Under the pieces are notes generated by a model. It had not been told where the DNA came from. It made no database searches and was given only the letters and a program-made list of their open reading frames with translations. This document shows, piece by piece, positions 24,850-34,061 of a stretch of 64,000 nucleotides of DNA. The stretch's first letter is position 1; the number at the start of each line of letters is the position of its first letter. Both the position numbers and the translations under genes were made by a program. The DNA comes from Runella defluvii (GTDB taxonomy: Bacteria; Bacteroidota; Bacteroidia; Cytophagales; Spirosomataceae): the NCBI RefSeq assembly GCF_014195535.1, contig NZ_JACIBY010000017.1:62001-126000 (forward strand), given 5' to 3'.

Positions 24850-25991
24850 TATTTTTTGCTTATTTTAATAGATTGTCCATTACGGATTTCTTCGGACGCT
24901 TTGCGCACAATGGTTTCTTTGGAATGAATCCCTCCAAATACTTCAACCAAACTATCGAGCACATTGCCTTTTTCCACGGGCACCCATTCGGCTTTGTTGT
25001 CATTTACCCGAATCACAAACGTTTTTTCGGTCGAACTTACCACCGACGTTTTAGGCACAAATAGTGTGGACATCGTCCGCTCCACGGGCAATTTCACTTC
25101 GGCATACATGCCAGATTTCAACAAATTGCGTTGGTTGTTAAAATCAAACTCGGCCATCATTGAGCGATTGGCTTCCACCAAACTTTGCGCACTTCGCGCC
25201 AAACGCGCATTGAAAGTTTGTTCAGGAATGGCATTGACCGTAAACGACACCGAACTCTTGTCAGGAAGCTGATTGGCATAGCTTTCGGGAATAGCTACCG
25301 TCAGACGCAACGTTCGGCTATCTTCCAGCACAAACAGCGGTTTGCCGTTGCTGTCGCCCGCCCCTACCAACGCCCCTGCGCTGATGTTCCGCTCCGTAAT
25401 AATGCCATCAAATGGCGCGGTAATGGTTAAGTATTGACGCAATTCGGTCTTGGTTTGGTACGTCGAACGACTCGCTTGGACATTTCCCTTGGCCACGCTT
25501 ACCATCGCGCTGTCGGCCAGCATTTTTGCTTGGGCTTGTTCGAGTTCATGCGGCGAGACGGCACCTTCTACTTTGTTGGTTTGCAAAAGCCGTTGGTAGG
25601 TTTGTTTGCTCGCGCGAAAACGCGCTGTTTGTTCAATCAAAACGGCTTCTTGTGCCTGTACGTGTGCTTGCGCTTGGCTCACTTCCGACAGCACTTCGGG
25701 CGCATCCAACTGCGCCAAAACTTGTCCTTTGCGCACCCACGACCCGCGATCTACTTGCACCGCCCGTACAAAACCTTTCACTTTGGCATACAAGCTCACT
25801 CGGTTCCAGGGTTTCAGTTCACCTGGTAGCACAATGTTTTTCTCAGGACGCATTTCCTGTACCTCCACCACTTCTACTTGCTGGGTTTCAGGCGCGGTGC
25901 TTTTCTTTTTTTCTTCACTGGCTTCGGTAGAACAGGCAGTAATAGCTGCCCCCGCCACCAATGGCGCTAAGAGGGTCCAATACGATTTCAT
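24849..25991 (-). CDS. RND efflux membrane fusion protein (periplasmic adaptor)
   Basis: 380 residues. Lipoprotein signal with Cys 20 (ITAC), then the adaptor architecture: barrel-sandwich hybrid half (VRKGQVLAQLDAPE), an alpha-helical hairpin rich in Gln/Ala (about 85-170), second half-lipoyl motif (TAPFDGIITERNISAGALV), beta-barrel and membrane-proximal domains. It bridges the RND pump and the TolC-like channel. It overlaps the pump gene by 4 bp (ATGA). Confidence 0.92.
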   Translation of the reverse strand: MKSYWTLLAPLVAGAAITACSTEASEEKKKSTAPETQQVEVVEVQEMRPEKNIVLPGELKPWNRVSLYAKVKGFVRAVQVDRGSWVRKGQVLAQLDAPEVLSEVSQAQAHVQAQEAVLIEQTARFRASKQTYQRLLQTNKVEGAVSPHELEQAQAKMLADSAMVSVAKGNVQASRSTYQTKTELRQYLTITAPFDGIITERNISAGALVGAGDSNGKPLFVLEDSRTLRLTVAIPESYANQLPDKSSVSFTVNAIPEQTFNARLARSAQSLVEANRSMMAEFDFNNQRNLLKSGMYAEVKLPVERTMSTLFVPKTSVVSSTEKTFVIRVNDNKAEWVPVEKGNVLDSLVEVFGGIHSKETIVRKASEEIRNGQSIKISKK

Positions 25992-28900
25992 ATAGTTGGG
26001 GTCAACGAGGATTTGTAATAGTTGCTTTCAGGATCTTCAGGGTCAAGCGATACCGACTGGGTAGTGGCGGTGTGCTGAAATTGCGTAAATACGCAAGGCA
26101 AAATGAGCAAAGCCGCGAGCGTGGAGGCTATCAGCCCGCCAATAACGGCTTGTCCCAAAGGAGCAATTTGGTCGCCCCCTTCTCCAAAGCCCGACGCCAT
26201 CGGAAGCATCCCCGCAATCATCGCAATACTGGTCATCAAAATGGGACGAATACGGCTGTTGGCGGCCAACATCACCGCTTTACGGCTGTCGCCAAGGGTC
26301 AAGCGAAGGTTTTCGGCATTGGTCACCATCAAGATGGCATTGGCGACGGATACTCCTACCGACATAATTAAGCCCATGTACGACTGGAGATTGAGCGTTG
26401 CTCCGCAAGCCAACAACATCAGCAACGACCCCGCTACCACGGCAGGAATGGCCGATAAAATCACGAGTGACAGTTTGAACGACTGGTAATTGGCCGCCAA
26501 AAGCAAGAAAATAATCACAATCGCGACCAGCAAACCCGTTTGAAGACTGGTGAGGGTGTCGCCCAGCAATTTGGTTTGGCCACGCATGTCCACCTGCACG
26601 CCGCGCGGTGGGTCGCCCGCATCTTTGATGGCTTTCAGAACGGCTTTTTGTGCCGAGCCTAAGTCTTTGTTGTGCAAATTGGCCGTGATTGTCACTAAGC
26701 GGTTAGGCCCTGCGCGGTCGTATTGACCTGGGACCGTCTCCTCCGAAAAAGTAGCCACGTCCGACAATAAAGGGTGCATGGCTCCGCTACGCAACGGAAT
26801 GTTCCCGATGTCTTCGGGGCTGGTCATTTTATATTCAGGTATTTGCACCTGCACCTGATACGCCAACCCTTTCGAGTCATCGAGCCAGAGGTTTTTATCG
26901 GTAAAACGGCTGGACGAAGTCGCTGCCACCATCGAACGGGCAATTTGGGTAGAAGTCACGCCCAATTGCCCCGCACGCTCGCGATCGAGGGTGACTTTCA
27001 AAATAGGGTACGCCAGCGGTTGCGCAATTTTCACGTCGCGTAAAAAAGGAATTCGCTTCATCTCGTCCTGAATTTTTCCCGCAAAACGCCCTGCTTCTTT
27101 TAAATCTTTGGCCGCCACCGTCACCTCAATGGGCGTTGCCGAACCTTGACTCATGATTTTATCAACCAACTCAATGGGCTCAAATGACACCTTAGCCGCA
27201 GGTAATTCTTTACGAATTTTCTCGCGCAACTCTTCTTTCAGTTCGTCCATATTGACGTGGTGTGCTTCATTGAGCGATACTTGCATGACGGCTTCGTGCG
27301 GCCCGCTGTTGAACACAAAAATGTTGGAAGTTCCGTAACTTGAAGGAACTGTTCCGACGTAGGCCGACGAAATAGCAACGTTTTCTTCCCCAACCGTTGA
27401 TTTTATAATGTCCAACACTTTGAGCGTAGCCAACTCCGTGCGCTCAACCCGCGTTCCATCTTGCACGCTCAGCCGCAACTGAAACTGATGGCTGTTGGCA
27501 TGGGGTAAAATATCGGTTCCAATCCACAAAAAGCACAACACAATCACGCCCACGCTTCCCACCAAATAGCCCCCTACAACCCACTTACGACCTCCTAAAG
27601 CGCGATTGAGCAAGGTAGAATAACGCTGTTTAAACTTCTCAAATCCTGTAGCTTTGGGATCGGGATGTGTGCCTTCATAAATCACCGTTTGGGTTTCTTG
27701 GGCATCCAAGGCCAAGGTGGCAGGTTCGTGCGAAGGGTGGCTTTTGAGCAGCCAATTGGCAAGCACAGGCACAAACGTCTGCGACAAAATAAAGGACGCA
27801 ATCATGGCAAATCCCACCGACAACGACAACGGTAAGAACATCGACCGAGGCACGCCACTCATGACAAAAGCAGGCGCAAACACGGCTAATATCGCCATCA
27901 AAATGAGAAATTCGGGAAAAATAATTTCTTTACAGGCTTCCCAAATAGCCACTGCTTTGGGTTTGCCCATTTCGAGGTGCTGGTGAATATTTTCAATCGA
28001 CACCGTGGCTTGGTCCACCAAAATCCCAACGGCCAACGCCAATCCCGACAAGGTCATGATGTTGATGGTTTGTCCTGCCAAATTCAATAAAATCACGGCC
28101 GACAATACCGAAATTGGAATGGTCACGACGACGATAATCACACTCCGCCAATCGCGCAGAAATAACAATACCATCAACCCCGTCAGCACTGCGCCCAAAA
28201 TCCCTTCCGTTACGAGGCTTTTGAGGGCGTTTGTTACATACACCGACTGATCAAACTCGTACGAAATCTTGACGTCTTCGGGGATAGAGTTCTGAAGTTC
28301 GGGGAGCGCTTTTTTGATGTTGTTCACCACGTCAAGCGTCGAAGCATCAGATTTTTTTACGACAGGAATATACACTGCGCGGCGGCCATTAACAAGGGCA
28401 TAGCTAACGGTCACGTCTGCGCCGTCTTCCACCGTGCCAACGTCACGCACAAAAACCGTTGGCCCCGCTCCTACGCGAATCGGGATGTCCAAAAAATCTT
28501 CGGGCTTTTTTACCAAAGAATTAACGGGCGTCATCAGCGTTTTTTCTCCCATCCGAATATTCCCTGCGGGCGAAATTTGGTTATTGGTCACAATCGCCTT
28601 GATGATTTCGTCGGGCGTCAATTGATAACTTCGTACCAATTGCGGATTTACTTTGATGATAATTGTGCGCTGGTTTCCTCCCAAAGGCGGCGGACTCGAC
28701 ACCCCAGGAATCCGCGAAAACATGGGGCGCACCCGCGACGAGGCAAAATCTTGGATTTCGTTGAGCGAACGGGTTTTACTTTCAAAAACCAACTGACCCA
28801 CGGGCACCGAACTCGCATCAAAACGAACCACTTGCGGCGGCACCGTCCCCTCTGGCATATACGCTTTGGCCCGCGACACGTTGTTGGCCACCTCGGCGGC

Positions 28901-29215
28901 GGCTTGGGCCATGTCTGTGCCTGGATAAAATTGAAGGCGAATCAACGATAGCCCTTGAATGGTTTTTACTTCCACATCCCGAATCCCCGATACGTACAAA
29001 AAGTGGTCTTGGTAACGCGTAGCCATAAAACCATCCATTTGATCGGGAGCCATACCGCCGTATTGCTGCACCACATAAATGGTCGGCAAATCCAAATTGG
29101 GAAAAATATCAACAGGAATAGTGAACAATGACATCACCGAAAAAAACAGGATGCCAAACACGCCCACTACCACTGAAATGGGTTTCCGCAAGGCAGAACG
29201 AATGAGTTGATACAT
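25988..29215 (-). CDS. RND-family efflux pump, inner-membrane transporter
   Basis: 1075 residues, full length, with the twelve transmembrane helix layout and two large periplasmic loops of AcrB/HAE-type pumps. The N-terminus is canonical (PISVVVGVFGILFFSVMSL, then FTIPVDIFPNLDLP). The TM4 proton-relay region reads GILVDQATVSIENIH, with one Asp kept where AcrB has a DD pair. It uses the proton gradient to export a hydrophobic or metal substrate; which one is not visible. Gene order tolC-like, pump, adaptor, lipoprotein is on the minus strand. Confidence 0.92.
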   Translation of the reverse strand: MYQLIRSALRKPISVVVGVFGILFFSVMSLFTIPVDIFPNLDLPTIYVVQQYGGMAPDQMDGFMATRYQDHFLYVSGIRDVEVKTIQGLSLIRLQFYPGTDMAQAAAEVANNVSRAKAYMPEGTVPPQVVRFDASSVPVGQLVFESKTRSLNEIQDFASSRVRPMFSRIPGVSSPPPLGGNQRTIIIKVNPQLVRSYQLTPDEIIKAIVTNNQISPAGNIRMGEKTLMTPVNSLVKKPEDFLDIPIRVGAGPTVFVRDVGTVEDGADVTVSYALVNGRRAVYIPVVKKSDASTLDVVNNIKKALPELQNSIPEDVKISYEFDQSVYVTNALKSLVTEGILGAVLTGLMVLLFLRDWRSVIIVVVTIPISVLSAVILLNLAGQTINIMTLSGLALAVGILVDQATVSIENIHQHLEMGKPKAVAIWEACKEIIFPEFLILMAILAVFAPAFVMSGVPRSMFLPLSLSVGFAMIASFILSQTFVPVLANWLLKSHPSHEPATLALDAQETQTVIYEGTHPDPKATGFEKFKQRYSTLLNRALGGRKWVVGGYLVGSVGVIVLCFLWIGTDILPHANSHQFQLRLSVQDGTRVERTELATLKVLDIIKSTVGEENVAISSAYVGTVPSSYGTSNIFVFNSGPHEAVMQVSLNEAHHVNMDELKEELREKIRKELPAAKVSFEPIELVDKIMSQGSATPIEVTVAAKDLKEAGRFAGKIQDEMKRIPFLRDVKIAQPLAYPILKVTLDRERAGQLGVTSTQIARSMVAATSSSRFTDKNLWLDDSKGLAYQVQVQIPEYKMTSPEDIGNIPLRSGAMHPLLSDVATFSEETVPGQYDRAGPNRLVTITANLHNKDLGSAQKAVLKAIKDAGDPPRGVQVDMRGQTKLLGDTLTSLQTGLLVAIVIIFLLLAANYQSFKLSLVILSAIPAVVAGSLLMLLACGATLNLQSYMGLIMSVGVSVANAILMVTNAENLRLTLGDSRKAVMLAANSRIRPILMTSIAMIAGMLPMASGFGEGGDQIAPLGQAVIGGLIASTLAALLILPCVFTQFQHTATTQSVSLDPEDPESNYYKSSLTPTI

Positions 29216-29235
29216 ACTTCTATGGTGCGTTTGAT

Positions 29236-30648
29236 TTACTTAACTTGATTCATAAACAGGGACAAATCGCCTTCGGCGGCGGCTTTCAACAGTAAAAAGC
29301 GCCACGCATTGCTGGTTGCTACGTAGCCGTCGATTTCGGCGCGGTTGAGCGTCACAAAGCTTTGAAACAACGTCGGCAAATCCGTTAGTCCACTTTGGTA
29401 ACGAGCCTTGGCTTGGTTGTAGGCTTGCTGGGCGGCTTTGAGTTGAATAGGCGCTTGTTTGGCCAATTCCAGCCCCATTGTCAGTTGCGTATCAGCCTCC
29501 TGGTTTTGGCGATTGATGCGCAGCGATTGCTCGTTGTACAAATACCTAAAACGGTCTATCTGCCACTGTTCACTTTTATATTCTTGCCTCACCCTCAGCA
29601 TGTTTGTTATGCTCCACCGTGCGGCAACGCCCACCAAATAGTTGGAAACTTGATAGCCCAACCCACGGCTAAAGCTAAAATCGGCGACATCGCTCACATC
29701 AGCGGCATTTGACACCCCCGACCCCCGCGCCCAAGCAGCCCCTACCAGCGAAATGAACGGTAGTCCCGAACGTTTGATGGCATTGCTGCGCGCCACCGAA
29801 AGGCTAAGTTGGGTTTGGAAAAGTTTTAAAACAGGATTTTTGGGTGAAAGTGAATCCGAAAGAAACGTAGTTTGGGGAAGTGTACGATAAAACCCAAGGC
29901 TGTCCACCTGAAGATTTTTTTGAACCTCACCCACTAGTTCCGAAAGGCGCAATCGCTGAACTTGTGCCCGCTGCTGGCTTTCTAGCAACGACAACCGCGC
30001 CCGAACTGCCTCTGCCGTGGCCAAGGAACTATCGACCGCCGCGCGCATCCCCGACTGTACGCCTGCATCGACCACCCGCTTGAAGGTCAGGGCGCGGTCG
30101 AGGTTAGTGCGCTGTACCTCAACCAGTTTTTGCTGAATGAGAAGTAACAAATACGCATCAATCACCCGAATTTGGTGTTGAAAAAGCTCATTTTCGTAGT
30201 CCGCTTGCGCCCGCTTCCAATCTGCCTGAGCGACCTCCACGTTGGCTTTTACCCTGCCAAAATTGACAACTCGCCAGTCAATAACAGCACTCACAAAACT
30301 CCCCGTGGTGGGTTGATAGACAGGCTCTGGGCGAATCCCCCCAGAAGTAGAAATGGTCGTACCTTCGTTTGGAAAAAACGAACCGTGGATACTGTTGTTG
30401 GTCGAAAAAGTATATTGGTCTTGCACCACGATGGAAGGCAAGTACTCCGTTTTTGCCAATTGCACTCGTCGTTCAATACTTTTGGCTTCGGCCTGCTTTG
30501 CTTTCAAAAAAGGGTAATTTTGAACACCTTGCTCCATGGCTTGCGACAGCGAAAGTGTTTGTGCTTGCCCAGAAAACCCTTGGCTCACCAGCAATACCAA
30601 CCCAAAAACCTGGCTCAACGGCCGAATGTAGCTAATACCTTTTTTCAT
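29236..30648 (-). CDS. TolC-family outer-membrane efflux channel
   Basis: 470 residues from ATG 30648 (MKKGISYIRPLSQVF); an in-frame TTG three codons earlier is not preferred. Signal peptide ends near GFSGQAQ. Two repeated halves of long helices typical of OEP domains are seen (LSLSQAMEQGVQNYPFLKAKQ at the start, then the second half near NAIKRSGLPFISLVG). It is the exit channel of the RND complex and the first gene of the operon, transcribed away from the response regulator. Confidence 0.9.
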   Translation of the reverse strand: MKKGISYIRPLSQVFGLVLLVSQGFSGQAQTLSLSQAMEQGVQNYPFLKAKQAEAKSIERRVQLAKTEYLPSIVVQDQYTFSTNNSIHGSFFPNEGTTISTSGGIRPEPVYQPTTGSFVSAVIDWRVVNFGRVKANVEVAQADWKRAQADYENELFQHQIRVIDAYLLLLIQQKLVEVQRTNLDRALTFKRVVDAGVQSGMRAAVDSSLATAEAVRARLSLLESQQRAQVQRLRLSELVGEVQKNLQVDSLGFYRTLPQTTFLSDSLSPKNPVLKLFQTQLSLSVARSNAIKRSGLPFISLVGAAWARGSGVSNAADVSDVADFSFSRGLGYQVSNYLVGVAARWSITNMLRVRQEYKSEQWQIDRFRYLYNEQSLRINRQNQEADTQLTMGLELAKQAPIQLKAAQQAYNQAKARYQSGLTDLPTLFQSFVTLNRAEIDGYVATSNAWRFLLLKAAAEGDLSLFMNQVK

Positions 30649-30703
30649 AGAAACCAACGTAGTGGAAGTGCGGTTATCAGTAATAGCTCACAAAACAATA
30701 GCC

Positions 30704-30848
30704 CAATTCTGGAAACATTTAGGAAAAATGGGAGTCTAGGGCAAAAAACGGGTTAAACGCATTAAAAAAAGTAGCCTCAGCAAGGTTACTTTTTTTAATG
30801 CGCTCAACCTCGACAAAAAAGTACCTTGTCTAAATGTTTCCAGAATTG
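30704..30848. promoter_or_regulatory. Nested inverted repeat between efflux operon and two-component system
   Basis: Outer arms CAATTCTGGAAACATTTA (30704-30721) and TAAATGTTTCCAGAATTG (30831-30848) are perfect 18-bp complements. Inside lies a second palindrome at 30758-30802. Each outer arm sits right before a promoter-like TA...TTTG sequence of one of the divergent units, 56 bp from the tolC-like start and 36 bp from the regulator start. The arms are good candidates for the operator of the neighbouring response regulator. Confidence 0.75.
30758..30802. terminator. Bidirectional terminator-like hairpin inside divergent promoter region
   Basis: Arms CGCATTAAAAAAAGTAGCCT and its near-complement (one G-T wobble) with A7 and T7 runs and a CAGCA loop. 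It would end transcription on both strands, which is odd between two divergent genes; it may insulate the two promoters. Confidence 0.65.
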
Positions 30849-30853
30849 ACTTC

Positions 30854-30861
30854 TACCTTTG
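30854..30861 (+). promoter_or_regulatory. -7 box TACCTTTG for response regulator gene
   Basis: TACCTTTG matches TAnnTTTG and begins 5 bases after the right outer operator arm, 22 bp before the ATG. The region where the -33 box should be is covered by the arm, as expected for an activated or autoregulated promoter. Confidence 0.6.
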
Positions 30862-30883
30862 TTTTGTTGAATCAAATACGTCT

Positions 30884-31561
30884 ATGAAAGTACTGGTTGT
30901 TGAAGACGAAAAAGGATTGGCTGAAAGCATCAGCGAATACATGATCAAAGAAGGATTTGTGTGCGAAACCGCAGGCACCTTTTTGGAGGCCGACCAGCGG
31001 ATTTATTTATACGACTACGATTGTGTTATTGTAGATTTGAACTTGCCCGACGGCAATGGGTTTCAACTGATTCAATCGCTCAAAAAAATGCTTACAACCA
31101 CGGGCGTCATTATTATTTCGGCCCGCAATGCCCTAGAAGATAAAATCAAGGGGCTAGAAATTGGGTCGGACGACTACCTGACCAAGCCTTTTCATTTGTC
31201 TGAACTCAACGCCCGCGTCAAATCGCTGATTCGGCGCCGCAACTTTAGTGGGCATACCGAAATTGAGTTTCACGAAATTTTGGTCCAACCTGCTTCCCGA
31301 AAAGTCTATGTAAAAGGGCAATTGGCCGTACTTTCGCGCAAAGAATACGATTTATTGCTATATTTCTTGTCGAACGTGGACGTGGTGCTCACCAAAGCAT
31401 CCATTGCCGAACATTTGTGGGGGGACAACATCGACTCCGTTGACTCATTGGACATCGTTTACTCACACATCAAAAATCTTCGGCGAAAATTGCTCGAAAA
31501 AGGCTGTACCGACTACGTGCGTTCGGTTTATGGAATTGGCTATAAATTTGGGCTTTCGTGA
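30884..31561 (+). CDS. OmpR-family response regulator
   Basis: 225 residues. Receiver domain with the acidic pocket VEDE near residue 8, phosphoacceptor D51 (CVIVDLNLPDGNGF) and K101 (YLTKPF), then a Trans_reg_C winged helix from about residue 130 (SRKEYDLLLYFL, DYVRSVYGIGYKF). It forms a pair with the downstream histidine kinase whose GTG start overlaps its stop codon. By position and divergent layout it probably controls the RND efflux operon and itself. Confidence 0.93.
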   Translation: MKVLVVEDEKGLAESISEYMIKEGFVCETAGTFLEADQRIYLYDYDCVIVDLNLPDGNGFQLIQSLKKMLTTTGVIIISARNALEDKIKGLEIGSDDYLTKPFHLSELNARVKSLIRRRNFSGHTEIEFHEILVQPASRKVYVKGQLAVLSRKEYDLLLYFLSNVDVVLTKASIAEHLWGDNIDSVDSLDIVYSHIKNLRRKLLEKGCTDYVRSVYGIGYKFGLS

Positions 31562-32814
31562 AACTATTAACCAAAACCAACCGCATTTATCTAACATTCT
31601 CAACGGCCATTTATTTGTTTGCGGGACTGGCCTTCTACCAAGTCATTAAAATCCTTATTTATGATGAAGTAGAAAACCGCTTGAAGGTCGAAAAACGTGA
31701 CTTTGAGCAATACCTCAAAATCCACGACAACTGGTCGAGTGGCTATTTTGTTGAAAATAAAATCGAAGTCTCGCCCGTCACTGGCCCCATCCAAGCTGCG
31801 GAGTTTTTTACGGACACCCTGATGCGCAGCCGTTACGAAGACGAACTTACGCCATTTCGGCAACTTACGTTTTATGCCACCATCGGTGGTGTGGTGCGTG
31901 AAGTCACCATTCGTAAATCGCTCATTCAAACCTTCCGACTGATTGAAATCATCACCGCAACCATGGTGGTTTGCCTGGTGCTGTTGTTGATAGGGACTTT
32001 TTGGTTTCAGGGAAAATCTTCGGGGCGAATCTGGCATCCGTTTTACGAAACCCTTTCACGGATGAAAAACTTTGACCTCACCCACGAAAAACCTTTGCAG
32101 TTGGACAAGCCCGAAATTGACGAATTTGAAGAATTGAACGAGGTATTCCGAAAAATGGGCGAAAAAATGCAACACGACTACCGAAGCCTCAAGGAGTTTA
32201 CCGAAAATGCCTCGCACGAAATCCAAACGCCGTTGGCGCTCATCAATGCCAAAGTCGAACAGTTGATTCAACACGCCAAACTTTCCGAAACCCAAACCCA
32301 CTTGATTGAAGATATTTACCAAGCCTCGCGACGCATGGCTCGGCTCAATCAAGGGCTGTTGCTTTTGGCAAAAATTGAAAATCACCAGTTTACGACGAAC
32401 CACACCATCAATTTGACCGAATTGCTGGTCAACAAGTTGGGCGACATGGAAGAAATGATACACTACAAACAGTTGGAAGTCCAGCTCGAAAACGACACTC
32501 CTTTTGTGGTAGAATTACCGCCCGCTTTGGCCGAAACTTTGGTTAATAATTTGGTCAACAATGCCATCAAACACAACCACGCTCAAGGACAGATTCGGTT
32601 ACACTCGACGCCCCAGCAAATCTGCCTCAGTAATACGGGACACGCACTGATAAGCCCTCCCGAACGCTTGTTTGAACGCTTTAAAAAAGAAGGCACAGGC
32701 CCCGACTCGGTAGGGCTTGGCTTGGCCATTATCAAGGAAATTTGTACCAATTACAACTTACAAATCAACTACACCGTCGGTGATGGATGGCATCAGTTTT
32801 GTATCTCTTCCTAA
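31558..32814 (+). CDS. Sensor histidine kinase (pair of OmpR-type regulator)
   Basis: 418 residues, GTG start in a GTGA overlap with the regulator stop. Two transmembrane helices (about 8-30 and 126-150) enclose a small periplasmic sensor of about 95 residues; HisKA with phospho-accepting H220 (FTENASHEIQTPLALINAK) and a HATPase_c domain (NLVNNAIKHN, GLGLAIIKEI) follow. It senses an envelope signal, likely toxic compounds exported by the adjacent pump. Confidence 0.92.
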   Translation: MKLLTKTNRIYLTFSTAIYLFAGLAFYQVIKILIYDEVENRLKVEKRDFEQYLKIHDNWSSGYFVENKIEVSPVTGPIQAAEFFTDTLMRSRYEDELTPFRQLTFYATIGGVVREVTIRKSLIQTFRLIEIITATMVVCLVLLLIGTFWFQGKSSGRIWHPFYETLSRMKNFDLTHEKPLQLDKPEIDEFEELNEVFRKMGEKMQHDYRSLKEFTENASHEIQTPLALINAKVEQLIQHAKLSETQTHLIEDIYQASRRMARLNQGLLLLAKIENHQFTTNHTINLTELLVNKLGDMEEMIHYKQLEVQLENDTPFVVELPPALAETLVNNLVNNAIKHNHAQGQIRLHSTPQQICLSNTGHALISPPERLFERFKKEGTGPDSVGLGLAIIKEICTNYNLQINYTVGDGWHQFCISS

Positions 32815-32830
32815 GATTTTTCTATCTTTG
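32797..32830 (+). promoter_or_regulatory. Two-part Bacteroidota promoter: TTTTG then 21 bp then TATCTTTG
   Basis: A -33 TTTTG at 32797-32801 and a -7 TATCTTTG at 32823-32830 are correctly spaced and lie just before the ATG at 32850. One of the best promoter matches in the window. Confidence 0.7.
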
Positions 32831-32849
32831 ACTCACCAACGCGCCAAAG

Positions 32850-33209
32850 ATGAAATCCTATTTTCGCATCGACGAAGTTACGTACTCCCATTTATTGGGC
32901 AGGCTCAACGACCTGCACGTGACCGATAAGCGCGGTACGCTCCCTGATTTTACTTTTTTTCATAAAGACGAATGGCTCGCCGACACGGCCGTCATCGAGG
33001 AACTCGCGCGGCACAAAGGCGAATGGCAGGTTAATTTGGTCTTTGCCCATACCACCAACCCTATGCGGTTTATCCGCCGACAAATCACTTCGTATTCGTG
33101 CCCGCGTAAGGCATCCTTGTTTGCGTCTTTGATGCGCCGACTGGCGGCAAAAGACCAGCGCGGTACGCAGGCAATCAGTATAAATGATATATTTGTAGCA
33201 CAGAACTGA
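32850..33209 (+). CDS. Small protein of unknown function
   Basis: 119 residues, soluble, basic. Not recognised. It begins KSYFRIDEVTYSHLLGRL and has a CPRKASLFASLMRRLAAKDQRG stretch rich in Lys and Arg near the C-terminus. It has its own strong promoter, and the promoter of the following TetR gene lies inside its 3' end, so the two genes may share control. Codon use looks like that of the neighbours. Confidence 0.6.
   Translation: MKSYFRIDEVTYSHLLGRLNDLHVTDKRGTLPDFTFFHKDEWLADTAVIEELARHKGEWQVNLVFAHTTNPMRFIRRQITSYSCPRKASLFASLMRRLAAKDQRGTQAISINDIFVAQN
33188..33195 (+). promoter_or_regulatory. -7 box TATATTTG for TetR gene
   Basis: TATATTTG inside the 3' end of the preceding gene, 34 bp before the TetR start codon. 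No clear -33 box. Confidence 0.5.
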
Positions 33210-33229
33210 GCATCATCGCACGAGTTATC

Positions 33230-33850
33230 ATGCACAATACCAAAGAAAAAATCGTACTAGCTTCCATAAAGCTCTTCAATGAGCATGGGGTGGCAAGTGT
33301 CAGGCTTCAACAAATAGCCGATGAAACGGGTATTAGCGTCGGTAATTTGGCCTACCATTTTCGCAACAAAGAGGCCATTGTCTCTTCTGTTTACGAAAAA
33401 CTATTTGATGAATTTCGGCAACTTCTCAGTACGTACCTTCTCACACCTTCTTTTGCCGATTTCGACGGGCAGATGGCAGGCTATTTTGAATTTTTCAAAA
33501 CCTACCGTTTTTACATTACCGATTTGTTTTCTGCCGAACATCCCCTGCCCGACATTCAAGCCGAATGGGAGATGTTTATGAACAAAATGATTTTGCAAAT
33601 CAAAAACCGTATCGACTTCCACGTCAGTCGAGGCGAGCTCCTTCCCGAATCGTCGCAAGGAACGTACTACCTCATTTCGGAGTCGATTTGGATGACGCTG
33701 GTTTTTTGGATTCCTCAACAAACCCTACGCCGTAAACCCGTCACGGAAGGGCGCTATCGGACAGCCGTGTGGAACCATTTAAAACCTTACTTTACTCAAA
33801 AAGGCTTAGATACCTTTGAGCTCATCTCCCCCGTCCTTTCCCAAAATTAA
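33230..33850 (+). CDS. TetR/AcrR-family transcriptional regulator
   Basis: 206 residues. The N-terminal helix-turn-helix is canonical (ASIKLFNEHGVASVRLQQIADETGISVGNLAYHFRNKEAIV). The C-terminal ligand domain is rich in aromatic residues (YFEFFKTYRFYITDLF) and is of no known specificity. It is the last gene before the hydrogenase island on the same strand, so the two palindromes in front of hupS are possible targets, but a local gene is equally possible. Confidence 0.88.
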   Translation: MHNTKEKIVLASIKLFNEHGVASVRLQQIADETGISVGNLAYHFRNKEAIVSSVYEKLFDEFRQLLSTYLLTPSFADFDGQMAGYFEFFKTYRFYITDLFSAEHPLPDIQAEWEMFMNKMILQIKNRIDFHVSRGELLPESSQGTYYLISESIWMTLVFWIPQQTLRRKPVTEGRYRTAVWNHLKPYFTQKGLDTFELISPVLSQN

Positions 33851-33943
33851 TCTTCAAATCCTGACCAATGTCATGTCTTTGCAGTAGTACATCTGCTACT
33901 TTGTGAAGCACATGTACCTACCGATATTTAGGTTTATTCTAAA

Positions 33944-33985
33944 TTAGAAAAAAATTTCTAAATTTAATTAGAAAATATTTTCTAA
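33944..33985. promoter_or_regulatory. Two tandem 18-bp palindromes upstream of hydrogenase promoter
   Basis: TTAGAAAAAAATTTCTAA (33944-33961) and TTAGAAAATATTTTCTAA (33968-33985) are perfect palindromes starting 24 bp apart, with a further TTCTAA half-site to the left. They lie 16 bp upstream of the -7 box at 34001 and cover the -33 position, which has no TTTG. They are likely the binding sites of a dimeric regulator of the hydrogenase island. Confidence 0.7.
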
Positions 33986-34000
33986 AAAGTCGGAAGTGGT

Positions 34001-34008
34001 TATATTTG
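34001..34008 (+). promoter_or_regulatory. -7 box TATATTTG of hydrogenase island
   Basis: TATATTTG matches TAnnTTTG and gives a leader of about 45 bases to the hupS ATG at 34062. The missing -33 box and the palindromes in its place suggest activation. Confidence 0.55.
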
Positions 34009-34061
34009 TTCACTTTTTAGTACAATTTTAGCAAACCAAAACCCTTAAGCTATTTTTTCTT

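Noticed and set aside
33881-33917. GTACAT/ATGTAC hairpin after the TetR gene as terminator
   Set aside because: Short arms with internal mismatches and no T-run; structure is not convincing.
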